From Flagellimonas eckloniae (GTDB lineage Bacteria; Bacteroidota; Bacteroidia; Flavobacteriales; Flavobacteriaceae), in the NCBI RefSeq assembly GCF_001413955.1, contig NZ_LCTZ01000002.1, positions 2,342,501 through 2,406,500 on the forward strand: a DNA stretch of 64,000 nucleotides, given 5' to 3'. Below, in pieces: positions 41,702 to 50,246 of this stretch (the first letter of the stretch is position 1; every line of letters begins with the position of its first letter). The position numbers were made by a program, and so were the translations under genes. The notes beneath the pieces were generated by a model. It searched no databases, was not told where the DNA came from, and saw only the letters and a program-made list of their open reading frames with translations.

Positions 41702-43693
41702 TTACATTCTATCGAGAAAACTTAGCGATTCGACTTCGCTGCGCCTTTCTTTGGGAAGGCTGCCACCCAATTTCATATCCAGTTCTTGGTCTTCGACCAG
41801 TTTTTCAGGGGTAAGTCCCGTGCGTTTCCTAATCTGCTCCACACGTTTTTTGATTCGTTCTTCCTCGGTGATTTTGACCTTCATGTCCTTACGCATGATT
41901 ACGCTTTCCTCCTTGGTTCTTGTAGCACCGATGGGGTTGGCCAGTCTCTTTGGCTGCGCATCCGCTATGAACTGACGGTTACCATTGGGAAGTTCCACAT
42001 GTAACCTAACATAGTTGTCCATTTGGTCAGGGTCGTACTGAACAAAGAACTTGCAGTTTGTCCATTTGTCCCTGAAATCGATATCTATGTTCCCGTCGGC
42101 ATCGTATACTTCGTAGTGGTATTCCTTGCCTGAAATGATAGGCCGAATACCCTCACGGGTGTACTTCCTTGAATCCTTTGTGGAGACCCAAAACATATCC
42201 ATGGCATCGAACACGGTGATTTCCTCCTTTAATACCTCTATATGGTTCTGGTATACCTCCATTCGGGTCTCAGGATGGTTGGGGTGCTTTGATCTGTTCC
42301 ACTGCTCCACACATTGATTGAATGCCCTTTCCAGTTCCTGCCACGGCTTGAGTTTGTGCTTGAACGATTTGATGAAATCCACATTGACATGGCTGTCCAT
42401 CTTTTTGCTTCGGACACCCTGCTTGTCAGAGAACCATTTAGTGTTCAATACTTGCTGTTGGAACCTACTGAAAAGGCCTTCCACTGGTGAACCATGACGT
42501 CGAGCAGCGTGCTTATAGTGCTTGCCGCCGTTGTTGGCGACGAGTTTACCATATAGGTTCTGCATTTCCTTGGTGGTGTGTCCGCTCTGACCGTCATAGG
42601 AAAATTCAAAAGGACGCCTTAAAGTGTTGTTAACCGCCATTTTAATGGCCTTAAAGTGGTCGCCATGGGTCTCTGTTTGGGAAAAGCTAAACCCTAATAT
42701 CCGCTCACTGTAAACATCGAAGACCAAATCTATCTTGATGTCAGCACCCATTCCCTGCGCATTGTCCTTGAAATGCACCCAATCCAACTTGGAACCATCG
42801 ATGGCCCAATAGGCATTCGGAAACATTTTGTTCTTGTCACGGCGCATCTTATGCCCAAATTTGTTCCTGAAGTAATCTTCACCATGACGGGCATAGCACC
42901 ATAATTTTTCCTGTCTCGGTTCCTTTAGCCATTTGTTTATGGCCGATTCGGATAATATCGGCCAACCGTTGGCCGTCCTCACCTTCATATATTCCGTATG
43001 CAATACCGGAACCACTGGTTTATTGGGAAGCATATAAAAACCCAATATCCATTCGGCCACTGCACCCTTTATCTTTTTGCTGTTGGTATTGCCGATGGCG
43101 CTGTGTATGAGCGACTGAAGGCCTTCAGATTTGTATTTTTTCAATTTATTGTCCAATGCCCTATAATTCTTGGGAAGGTTGTGCGGATAGGGTCTTATGG
43201 AAGTGCCGGGTCGGGTGAATGCCTGAAGTTTGGTTATCACCTCACAGATTTCTTTTTTTGCCGGGCCAATCTTTATTCGCATACCAGTGCGCTGTTTTAC
43301 CTTGATGTCATAAATTAGCTTGTCGTACAAGTCTAAAATCTGAGCTTCGGCATAATACTGTGCAATGCGTTCGGGAAGAAGTCCACGGCCATCTTCATCA
43401 ATGTACTCATCAAAATACCTTGAAGCCTCTATATTGTTTTCCAACCTATCCGTGAACCTTTTTACGTCGTCTTGGCTGTATGGGTCTCCATATGCATTTT
43501 TTACAGCTTCTTTGAAAGTTTGTGGAAGACTTGAAAATTCAATTAAAGCCTGTCTTCCATTTCCACCGTTTCTTATTTTGTTTATCTTTCCAGACCTACA
43601 GTAATATTTATAGTTTGGATATGACATCAAGCACATATCTTCATAAAGAACAACTGCCGGAACCGCTATAGTATTTTGGTAAGTTTGGTACAT
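41702..43693 (-). CDS. MuA-type DDE transposase
   Basis: This 663-residue protein integrates and replicates the phage by transposition. The N-terminal part (YPNYKYYCRSGKINKIRNGG) is a DNA-binding region; the catalytic core shows YWAIDGSKLDWVHFKDNAQG (first Asp ~297), RRPFEFSYDGQSGHTTKEMQ (second Asp ~367) and ARRHGSPVEGLFSRFQQQVL (Glu ~404). A C-terminal basic region (KVKITEEERIKKRVEQIRKR) may contact MuB. Length equals Mu A (663 residues). Binding sites are likely the CAAATWATACATAAAA repeats at the ends. Confidence 0.9.
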   Translation of the reverse strand: MYQTYQNTIAVPAVVLYEDMCLMSYPNYKYYCRSGKINKIRNGGNGRQALIEFSSLPQTFKEAVKNAYGDPYSQDDVKRFTDRLENNIEASRYFDEYIDEDGRGLLPERIAQYYAEAQILDLYDKLIYDIKVKQRTGMRIKIGPAKKEICEVITKLQAFTRPGTSIRPYPHNLPKNYRALDNKLKKYKSEGLQSLIHSAIGNTNSKKIKGAVAEWILGFYMLPNKPVVPVLHTEYMKVRTANGWPILSESAINKWLKEPRQEKLWCYARHGEDYFRNKFGHKMRRDKNKMFPNAYWAIDGSKLDWVHFKDNAQGMGADIKIDLVFDVYSERILGFSFSQTETHGDHFKAIKMAVNNTLRRPFEFSYDGQSGHTTKEMQNLYGKLVANNGGKHYKHAARRHGSPVEGLFSRFQQQVLNTKWFSDKQGVRSKKMDSHVNVDFIKSFKHKLKPWQELERAFNQCVEQWNRSKHPNHPETRMEVYQNHIEVLKEEITVFDAMDMFWVSTKDSRKYTREGIRPIISGKEYHYEVYDADGNIDIDFRDKWTNCKFFVQYDPDQMDNYVRLHVELPNGNRQFIADAQPKRLANPIGATRTKEESVIMRKDMKVKITEEERIKKRVEQIRKRTGLTPEKLVEDQELDMKLGGSLPKERRSEVESLSFLDRM

Positions 43694-43697
43694 ACTA

Positions 43698-43892
43698 TCA
43701 GGGAATAGGTTGAAAAAATTCGATAGTTCTTTTTAAATCTTCGAATATTTTCGACGCCTTGTTACTGTCAATATCAACATCATTGGAAATAATGTTATTG
43801 ATATAAGTATGACTTACCTTATGTTTACGAGCTATGGCGCGAACTTTACCCATAAGTATCTCTTTTTCTGATTCTGTTAATTCCGCTTTCAT
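43698..43892 (-). CDS. Ner/Cro-like HTH regulator
   Basis: This 64-residue protein has a helix-turn-helix (GKVRAIARKHKVSHTYINNI, residues ~15-34). It is first in the leftward early operon, directly before the transposase, and divergent from the repressor, the position of Mu Ner, which represses early transcription and the repressor gene. Three palindromes lie in the 80-base gap to the repressor gene. Confidence 0.68.
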   Translation of the reverse strand: MKAELTESEKEILMGKVRAIARKHKVSHTYINNIISNDVDIDSNKASKIFEDLKRTIEFFQPIP

Positions 43893-43905
43893 AAAAAAAT
43901 ATTAC

Positions 43906-43960
43906 TTTCCGATGTGGAAACAAATATATTAGAATATAATCTAATATTCCAAACTGGAAT
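43906..43960. promoter_or_regulatory. Operator region with three palindromes
   Basis: TTTCC-N5-GGAAA (43906-43920), TATTAGA-N6-TCTAATA (43927-43946) and ATTCCA-N3-TGGAAT (43946-43960) fill the gap between ner and the repressor. The outer two share the core TTCC-N5-GGAA, so one protein may bind both and the middle site another. This is the likely lysis-lysogeny switch. Confidence 0.6.
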
Positions 43961-43972
43961 CGAAAAAATTTT

Positions 43973-44440
43973 ATGATTACGTCGAATTTAAACGATTATT
44001 TAACCCGAAAAGGTATTACTCCTTCGAGGTTAGAAAAAGACCTTAAAGTCAGTAATGGTAGTATTTCTGGGGCTATTTTGCATGACAGAAGTATTGGGTC
44101 TAAGGTGGTAGAAAAAATTTTACTGAAATTTCCTCAATTAAATGCAAATTGGCTTTTTACTGGTATCGGTGAAATGGAGTTAAATATCGACCAAAGTGGT
44201 TTGCTAAATGAAAGAATAATCTCTAAAGGTGAAGATGTAAATCTTATAAATGAGGTTGTTTCTTTTTTTGGTTTAGGCTCAAAAAGAGAGTTAATCGAAC
44301 TTTTTGAACGTATCAACGAAAAAAAGGCCATAGCCAATCAGAACATTATGGCGATGAAAATGGAGAGGCTAGAAACGCTGATGGGTACGTTGGTAGTAGA
44401 TATGAATGAACTTAAAGAGGAAAAACAAAGAAAAAAGTAA
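43973..44440 (+). CDS. XRE-type phage repressor
   Basis: This 155-residue protein has an N-terminal Xre/CI-type HTH (LNDYLTRKGITPSRLEKDLK then VSNGSISGAILHDRSIGSKV, residues ~6-46, with KFPQLNANWLFTGIGEM typical of Bacteroidota XRE repressors) and a C-terminal coiled coil (IELFERINEKKAIANQNIMA, KMERLETLMGTLVVDMNELK) for oligomerisation. It runs opposite to ner and transposase and should keep the prophage silent. No protease-like C-terminal domain is present, so induction by RecA-type cleavage is not expected. Confidence 0.78.
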   Translation: MITSNLNDYLTRKGITPSRLEKDLKVSNGSISGAILHDRSIGSKVVEKILLKFPQLNANWLFTGIGEMELNIDQSGLLNERIISKGEDVNLINEVVSFFGLGSKRELIELFERINEKKAIANQNIMAMKMERLETLMGTLVVDMNELKEEKQRKK

Positions 44441-44611
44441 TTAAATTTTGGTTAGGTCATCCAATGCGCCATATAAAGCTTCGTTCAATTTATTAAGATT
44501 TTGCTTAAGATTTTGTCTTAATCTATTTCTTATCGCTGCCCTCTCAGTCGCACTGTAAAGATTCTTGTTCTCTTCTAAATCCAGTGCTTGCTCCAACAAA
44601 CTCTTCTTCAT
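44441..44611 (-). CDS. Small helical protein, 56 residues
   Basis: ATG 44611 gives MKKSLLEQALDLEENKNLYS, then RNRLRQNLKQNLNKLNEALY. It overlaps the stop of the upstream membrane gene (ATGA) and ends one base from the convergent repressor stop. Function unknown; coupling supports it. Confidence 0.55.
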   Translation of the reverse strand: MKKSLLEQALDLEENKNLYSATERAAIRNRLRQNLKQNLNKLNEALYGALDDLTKI

Positions 44612-44964
44612 TTATTTCTGGATTTATTGATAAAATAATATGCAATCAATACAAGTGCAAAACCCAAGTTGTACAATACTTTTGTAGTGAATTCATTTGT
44701 AGTGGTGTTCCTTGCATCCCATAAGTAAATGTTAAGTTGGAAGAACAGCATAAATATAGGTGCAAACATTGCCAGTCTATAGGATTTACCCCTTGCATTC
44801 AAAAACGCAAAAATCCATCCAGTTAAGCCTACTATAAACAATGATACTACCCATATACCAACACGAAGGGATGAAAAGCCACTAAAACCTTCCATCCCTT
44901 TAAAAATCTCAAAATCGTGCAAATAAGGTAAAAATGACATGGCTAGAATGAGCAATGCCACCAT
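44608..44964 (-). CDS. Four-segment membrane protein near the right end
   Basis: This protein of ~118 residues starts best at MVALLILAMSFLPYLHDFEI, where AAGGA precedes the ATG and overlaps the end of the lipoprotein gene; longer in-frame starts would run inside that gene. Four hydrophobic segments follow (VGIWVVSLFIVGLTGWIFAF, LAMFAPIFMLFFQLNIYL, VLYNLGFALVLIAYYFI). With the lipoprotein it makes an envelope pair outside the repressor, possibly expressed in the lysogen for superinfection exclusion. Confidence 0.6.
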   Translation of the reverse strand: MVALLILAMSFLPYLHDFEIFKGMEGFSGFSSLRVGIWVVSLFIVGLTGWIFAFLNARGKSYRLAMFAPIFMLFFQLNIYLWDARNTTTNEFTTKVLYNLGFALVLIAYYFINKSRNK

Positions 44965-44971
44965 AAAGTCC

Positions 44972-45109
44972 TTATATATCCGATTCCTTGACTTCTTCGT
45001 TTTCGATTGTGTTTTGATCGATGATTTCATCTGTGCTTTCATTTTCACAGGCGATGGAGATTGATGATACCGCAAACGCCAACGCCAAAACAAATACTAC
45101 TCTTTTCAT
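44972..45109 (-). CDS. Small lipoprotein, 45 residues
   Basis: ATG 45109 gives MKRVVFVLALAFAVSSISIA followed by CENESTDEIIDQ: a lipoprotein signal peptide with lipobox SIAC and an acidic tail after the Cys. Such small lipoproteins near prophage ends often block infection by related phages or alter the envelope. It is too short for routine calling but the signal is clear. Confidence 0.62.
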   Translation of the reverse strand: MKRVVFVLALAFAVSSISIACENESTDEIIDQNTIENEEVKESDI

Positions 45110-45535
45110 GTGAAGAAATTTTTATGATTAATAATGTCATAAAATTATCTCCAAATGACTGTTATGTAGGAAATTACTTTTTAATTTATCAAAAAGATAT
45201 TAAGATAAAAGGTAATCTAAGGGGAAGGGCAATTTAGGTATTAATTTGTTGCGGTAGTTATAGAAAAACCTTAAAAATACTGTGGTTTTTACCCATGCTT
45301 AACACTAATATAAACAAATAATACCAGTTTTATTTTATAGAATCTAATTATAATAACATGTAAATATCTGTTTATCAGTTTAATAAGAATAATTATAACT
45401 TATTTTAGGTGCATTGTCAGGTGTTATAAGTAATATTTATATGTTGCTTTTAGTGAATTTTAGCCGTGTTTAATGTAAATTTTAACATATTTTAAGCCAA
45501 AAACTCCATTTATAAGTGATTAAAATCAATAAAAT

Positions 45536-45571
45536 ACTATCCCCAACACTATCCCCAACACTATCCCCAAC
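45536..45571. repeat. Three tandem 12-bp repeats
   Basis: ACTATCCCCAAC is repeated three times without mismatch. It is the only C-rich stretch in the AT-rich right end. A protein binding array is possible; it is too short and lacks spacers, so it is not a CRISPR. Confidence 0.7.
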
Positions 45572-45664
45572 CTTAAATGCATACATTTTCAAACTTTTAT
45601 AAATTCGTTTTATTTAGCATATATACATGAAGAAACTATTGCATTTTCTCAATTATAAATACCT

Positions 45665-45680
45665 TTAAACGCCTTTAAAC
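45665..45680. repeat. TTAAAC pair near right end
   Basis: TTAAAC at 45665 and 45675 in the context CTTTAAACGCC TTTAAACAG matches the phased array at 9380-9417, with 10-bp spacing. Confidence 0.55.
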
Positions 45681-45778
45681 AGTAATACATAGGTTATTTT
45701 AGGTTTTAGCACGTATTCGGTTGTAAAACAATTGTAAATTAAAATCAATTGGTTGTAGACAAAAGGAAGTCAATGGTA

Positions 45779-45888
45779 GTTTATGTATAATTCGTTTAAA
45801 GTTGGAGGCACACCCTAAAAACGCGGGCAACCCCAATAAACATCTATTATTTGAACGATTTTTGAACTTATTTTTTATGTATTATTTG
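45779..45888. repeat. Putative transposase sites at the right end
   Basis: Read inward (minus strand) the sites are CAAATAATACATAAAA (45888-45873), CAAATAATAGATGTTT (45853-45838) and CGAATTATACATAAAC (45794-45779). The outermost lies 11 bp from the junction, exactly as at the left end. Confidence 0.58.
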
Positions 45889-45899
45889 TTTTCTTAGCC

Positions 45900-45903
45900 C
45901 TAT
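45900..45903. repeat. Target-site duplication CTAT, right copy
   Basis: This copy follows the right prophage end; the left copy is 9275-9278. Only one copy is needed to restore the Pol IV frame. Confidence 0.55.
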
Positions 45904-47102
45904 TACATCTTGATCTGGATACTTTCTATGTATCCGTAGAGCGTATCATTAATACGGAGCTTCAAAGCAAGCCACTATTGGTAGGTGGTACCAGCGATCG
46001 TGGTGTAGTGGCAGCATGCAGTTATGAGACACGAGGGTTTGGAGTACATTCAGGCATGCCCATGAAAATGGCCAAGGAGCTTTGCCCGGAAGCCGTCGTA
46101 ATTCGCGGCAATGCCGGCACATATAGCAAATATTCCGATGTGGTCACGGAAATCATCAAAGAACATGTACCTCTTTTTGAAAAATCGAGTATTGATGAAT
46201 TCTATGCCGACCTTTCGGGTATGGATCGTTTTTTTGGTTGTTATAAATACGCCTCAGAAATGCGACAAAAAATCATAAAAGAAACCGGATTGCCTATCTC
46301 ATTTGGACTTTCCGTAAACAAGGTCGTTTCTAAAGTAGCCACCAATGAGGCCAAACCTAACAACCAGCTTAAAATAGATTTTGGCCTGGAAAAACCATTT
46401 TTGGCTCCTTTGTCCATCAAAAAAATCCCTATGGTGGGCGACAAAACCTATCAAACCCTAAGAAATTTGGGTATTCGGAAAGTGAAAACGGTACAGAAAA
46501 TGCCCATGGATATTATGCAACGGGTACTGGGGTCCAACGGGAGAATCATCTGGAAACGCGCCAATGGCATGGACAACACTCCTGTAATCCCCTTTCATGA
46601 CCGTAAGTCCATTTCTACGGAACGTACCTTTGACAGGGATACCATTGATGTTACCAAGCTCAAAGGAATTTTACTTGCCATGACCGAGAATTTGGCCTAT
46701 CAATTGCGACGGGGCGATAAACTGACCGCATGCATCACGGTGAAAATTCGATATTCAGATTTTAATACCTATTCCAAACAATTACGGATTCCCTATACCA
46801 GTGCTGATCATATTCTTATTCCAAAAATCCTGGGACTGTTCAATACGCTATATAGCAAGCGAATGTTGGTACGCCTAATCGGGATTCGATTCAGTCATTT
46901 GGTCTCGGGCAATTATCAAATCAATCTTTTTGAAGATACTGAAGAAGCCTTGAACCTATATCAGGCCATGGATTATGTGCGAAATAGGTTTGGTGGACGA
47001 AGTGTTATACGAGCCTCTGCCATGGGAGCAAAAACTATAGGCAGCATGTACAACCCTTTTAACGGACAACCTCCGGTGGTGTTGGCGCATAGAAAACAAT
47101 AG
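45900..47102 (+). pseudogene. dinB: DNA polymerase IV, main part, cut from its start by the prophage
   Basis: This is the rest of a Y-family translesion polymerase of ~408 residues. From the junction the frame reads LHLDLDTFYVSVERIINTEL with the first catalytic Asp, then VAACSYETRGFGVHSGMPM, FEKSSIDEFYADLSGMDRF with the catalytic Asp-Glu, GLPISFGLSVNKVVSKVATN and a little-finger domain. There is no ATG between the in-frame stop at 45852 and the catalytic motif; a TTG at 45978 would drop that motif. Its ATG and regulatory sequence remain at 9257. It precedes a DnaE2-type polymerase, a damage-tolerance pairing. Confidence 0.82.
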
Positions 47103-47176
47103 GCTGTAGGCTGTAGGCTGTAGGCTGTAGGCTGTAGGCTGTAGGCTGTAGGCTGTAGGCTGTAGGCTGTAGGCTG
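47100..47176. repeat. Tandem heptanucleotide TAGGCTG x11
   Basis: Eleven perfect copies run from the TAG stop of dinB toward dnaE2. The unit length is not a multiple of three and the tract lies in the intergenic gap. Slippage could change the spacing between the two polymerase genes. Confidence 0.9.
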
Positions 47177-47219
47177 TAAAACTATAAAATCCAGACAACT
47201 GATTACTGATTACTAAACA

Positions 47220-50200
47220 TTGTACCTAAACTGTCACACATATTATAGTATACGCTACGGCACCTTCTCAGAGCTGGAACTCTTGGAGCTTGCCCAACAA
47301 AACCACGTAACCCGTTTGGTACTGACTGATATCAATAACACTTCTGCAGGACTCAATTTTGTGAGAAAGGCTTCGGAATACAGTATCACCCCCCTTTTAG
47401 GAATTGATTTTAGAAATGGGGTAAAACCTTGTTTCTTGGGAATTGCCAAAAACAACGAAGGCTACCTGGAATTGAACAACTTTTTGTCGCACCATCTTCA
47501 CGAAACTTTGGAAATTCCACAACGGGCTCCCGCTTTTAAAAATGCATTTATAGTCTATCCGTTTGAGCAAGTCTTGTTAAATGAACTCGAGAATTTTTCG
47601 GAACATGAATTTATTGGAGTTTCCATCACCGATTTAAGAAGATTGCCCTTTTCCAGATTGGTCAAGCTAAAAAAGAAATTGGTCGTGCAGCAACCGGTCA
47701 CTTTTAGGAACAAGGCCGATTTTAATGCCCATCGCTTGCTACGAGCTATTGACAATAACGTGTTGTTGAGTAAACTTCCACAGGAAGAAGAGGCCAACGA
47801 AGCCGAAAAAATGTTTCCCATCCAAAACCTGGCCACCGCCTTTTCAGAATATCCTTTTATTTTGGAGAACACTGAAAAGCTACTAAACCAGTGTACTATA
47901 CATTTTGATTTTTCAAAGGGGCGAAAGCCACAAAACCTTCAAAACTACACAGGTAGTATAAAAGAAGATGAACAACTCATTGAAAAATTATGTCGTGAAG
48001 GTCTCCCCTATCGTTATAAAAAAATTGACACATCCATCAAGAAACGATTGGACAAGGAGTTGGATCTCATTAAAAAAATGGGGTTCGTCTCCTATTTTTT
48101 GATCAATTGGGATATTGTTTCCGAAGCATCCCGAAGGGGTTTTTATTATGTGGGGCGAGGTAGTGGTGCCAATAGCATTGTGGCCTACCTGCTTCGCATT
48201 ACCGATGTGGACCCCATGGAACTCGACCTCTATTTTGAACGATTTATCAATTTATACCGTGCTAATCCGCCAGATTTTGACATTGATTTTTCCTGGCGAG
48301 ACAGGCCGGCTATGACCCAATACATTTTTGAACGTTTTGAACACGTTGCCCTTTTGGGCACCTATGTTACTTTTAAGGAGCGTGGTATTATCCGGGAACT
48401 GGGAAAAGTCTTTGGGCTCCCCAAGCAGGAAATCGATTTTTTGTCTACAGGAAGGTACAATCCAAATCAACTGGACAGTATGTCCAAGCTTGTCCTTAAA
48501 TATGGTAAATTACTGAAGGGAAAACCCAATTACCTCAGCATTCACGCAGGCGGAATTTTAATCAGTGAAAAACCGTTGCATTGGTTCTCAGCTACCCATC
48601 TTCCTCCAAAAGGATTCTCCACTACCCAGTACGACATGGTCATTGCAGAAGATGTTGGACTTTACAAATTTGACATCTTGGGCCAACGCGGATTGGGAAA
48701 AATAAAGGAGGCCTTGGAAATTGTAGCCTATAATCAACCTGAAAAACATCAGAATATTGACATTCACGACATCCAAGGTTTCAAAACGGACGATACCATA
48801 AACAACCTCATCAAAACTGCACAGTGCATGGGGTGCTTTTATGTGGAATCACCTGCTATGCGAATGCTGCTCAAAAAATTGGAAGTGGATAATTATTTGG
48901 GATTGGTGGCCGCCAGTTCCATTATTCGTCCCGGAGTGGCCAAAAGCGGTATGATGCGGGAATATATTCTTCGTCATCGCCATAAAGGAAGAGCCAAAGA
49001 AAAAGCACATCCTGTAATGCTGGATATTATGCCGGACACCTATGGCGTAATGGTCTACCAAGAAGATGTAATCAAAGTAGCGCACCATTTTGCAGGTTTG
49101 GATTTGGGCGAGGCCGATGTGCTCCGTAGGGGTATGAGCGGTAAGTTCCGATCGCGGGAAGAATTTCAAAAGGTAAAGGACAAATTCATTTCCAACTGTC
49201 GTAAAAAAGGCTATTCGGACACCTTAATATATGAGGTATGGAATCAAGTCGCTAGTTTTGCAGGCTATGCCTTTGCCAAGGGGCATTCGGCCTCCTATGC
49301 GGTAGAAAGTTATCAAAGCCTTTTTCTAAGAGCTTATTTTCCTTTGGAATACTTAGTAGCAGTCCTAAATAATGGAGGTGGATTTTATCGTTCCGAATTC
49401 TATATTCACGATGCCCGTATGATGGGTGCCACCATTCATCCTCCCTGTGTAAACAACAGTAATATAGCCAACCGTATTTGTGGTAGCCATATTTATCTAG
49501 GGATGCTATACCTACGGGATTTGGAAAGCAGGGTCATGGAGCGTATTGTTAAGGAAAGAACCCTAAACGGACACTTTGTTTCTTTGGAAGGTTTTTTGGA
49601 CAGAGTGATGATTTCGGTTGAACAACTTGCCATCCTGATTCGTATTGATGCGTTCCGTTTTACCAGAATCAACAAACATGAACTGCTTTGGAAAGCACAT
49701 TTGATGCTATCAAAAAATGACCGCTTGGAACATCCGAAACTCTTTCCTCCACGTCACCAAAAATTTCAGATTCCTAAACTACATACCACAGATTTGGAAA
49801 CTGCTTTTGAAGAATTGGAGCTCTTGGGTTTTGCCCTCTGCAGTCCTTTTGAGTTATTGGCAGAGCCTCCTAAAAATACTCACGGACAACGGAATTTGCA
49901 TCGCTATTTGAACAAACATATTGATATTTATGGTTATCTGATTACAGTAAAAAACACCAGCACCCATACTGGAAAACGTATGCATTTTGCCACTATGGTA
50001 GATCAACACGGGGAGGTATTCGACACGGTGTTATTCCCATCGGTAGCTGCCAAATATCATTTTAGGGGTAAAGGCATTTATCGATTTTATGGAAAAGTTG
50101 TGGAGGAATTTGGTTTTTTAAGCATTGAAGTCATCAAAATCCAAAAACAGGATTATATCTCCGATCCCAGATATGCCGATATGAAAACAAGTAAAAAGCT

Positions 50201-50246
50201 ATTTGAAAGCAGGGTGTCCCGTAATATCAGCTCCGGTAATCAATAA
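47220..50246 (+). CDS. dnaE2: Error-prone DNA polymerase III alpha (DnaE2 type)
   Basis: This 1008-residue family C polymerase starts at TTG 47220 ([20 protein letters not shown]), because an in-frame TAA lies at 47214 and no ATG follows. The N-terminal PHP domain is followed by the polymerase core: [34 protein letters not shown] near residue 352 with catalytic Asps, [34 protein letters not shown], and a C-terminal OB-fold ([20 protein letters not shown]). It would extend past DNA lesions, normally with the Y-family polymerase encoded just upstream, which is here broken. The 3' end overlaps the convergent dehydrogenase gene by 48 bases. Confidence 0.87.
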   Translation: MYLNCHTYYSIRYGTFSELELLELAQQNHVTRLVLTDINNTSAGLNFVRKASEYSITPLLGIDFRNGVKPCFLGIAKNNEGYLELNNFLSHHLHETLEIPQRAPAFKNAFIVYPFEQVLLNELENFSEHEFIGVSITDLRRLPFSRLVKLKKKLVVQQPVTFRNKADFNAHRLLRAIDNNVLLSKLPQEEEANEAEKMFPIQNLATAFSEYPFILENTEKLLNQCTIHFDFSKGRKPQNLQNYTGSIKEDEQLIEKLCREGLPYRYKKIDTSIKKRLDKELDLIKKMGFVSYFLINWDIVSEASRRGFYYVGRGSGANSIVAYLLRITDVDPMELDLYFERFINLYRANPPDFDIDFSWRDRPAMTQYIFERFEHVALLGTYVTFKERGIIRELGKVFGLPKQEIDFLSTGRYNPNQLDSMSKLVLKYGKLLKGKPNYLSIHAGGILISEKPLHWFSATHLPPKGFSTTQYDMVIAEDVGLYKFDILGQRGLGKIKEALEIVAYNQPEKHQNIDIHDIQGFKTDDTINNLIKTAQCMGCFYVESPAMRMLLKKLEVDNYLGLVAASSIIRPGVAKSGMMREYILRHRHKGRAKEKAHPVMLDIMPDTYGVMVYQEDVIKVAHHFAGLDLGEADVLRRGMSGKFRSREEFQKVKDKFISNCRKKGYSDTLIYEVWNQVASFAGYAFAKGHSASYAVESYQSLFLRAYFPLEYLVAVLNNGGGFYRSEFYIHDARMMGATIHPPCVNNSNIANRICGSHIYLGMLYLRDLESRVMERIVKERTLNGHFVSLEGFLDRVMISVEQLAILIRIDAFRFTRINKHELLWKAHLMLSKNDRLEHPKLFPPRHQKFQIPKLHTTDLETAFEELELLGFALCSPFELLAEPPKNTHGQRNLHRYLNKHIDIYGYLITVKNTSTHTGKRMHFATMVDQHGEVFDTVLFPSVAAKYHFRGKGIYRFYGKVVEEFGFLSIEVIKIQKQDYISDPRYADMKTSKKLFESRVSRNISSGNQ

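Larger units (their letters stand above)
9279..45899. mobile_element. Mu-type transposable prophage, about 36.6 kb
   Basis: The element carries a MuA-type DDE transposase, MuB-type ATPase, Ner/repressor pair, GemA, DUF3164, terminases, Mu-like portal, gpF and gpG, a ClpP-type protease, capsid, contractile tail and fibres. Its ends are inverted: the motif CAAATWATACATAAAA starts 11 bp from the left end (9290) and, reversed, ends 11 bp from the right end (45888). CTAT flanks both ends, and the host Pol IV frame is restored across the junction. No gene looks broken, so it may be inducible. The terminal bases (AATCGG on the left, GGCTAA read inward on the right) lack the 5'-TG usual for Mu. Confidence 0.88.
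45110..45899. other. Non-coding right end of the prophage
   Basis: These 790 bases are very AT-rich and hold no gene. They contain three perfect copies of the 12-mer ACTATCCCCAAC (45536-45571), a TTAAAC pair (45665-45680) and three putative transposase sites (45779-45794, 45838-45853, 45873-45888). The size fits a Mu-type end with spaced transposase sites and perhaps an enhancer-like element. Confidence 0.65.

Noticed and set aside
45536..45571. CRISPR array
   Set aside because: Units of 12 bp with no spacers and no cas genes; the heptamer tract at 47100 is excluded for the same reason.
45978..47102. TTG start at 45978 as a complete Pol IV gene
   Set aside because: It would lack the DLDTFYV catalytic motif, which is encoded just upstream in the same frame; the true start was separated by the prophage.
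46956..47198. Minus-strand frame with a repeating SLQPTAY pattern
   Set aside because: It is only the translation of the 7-bp tandem repeat.
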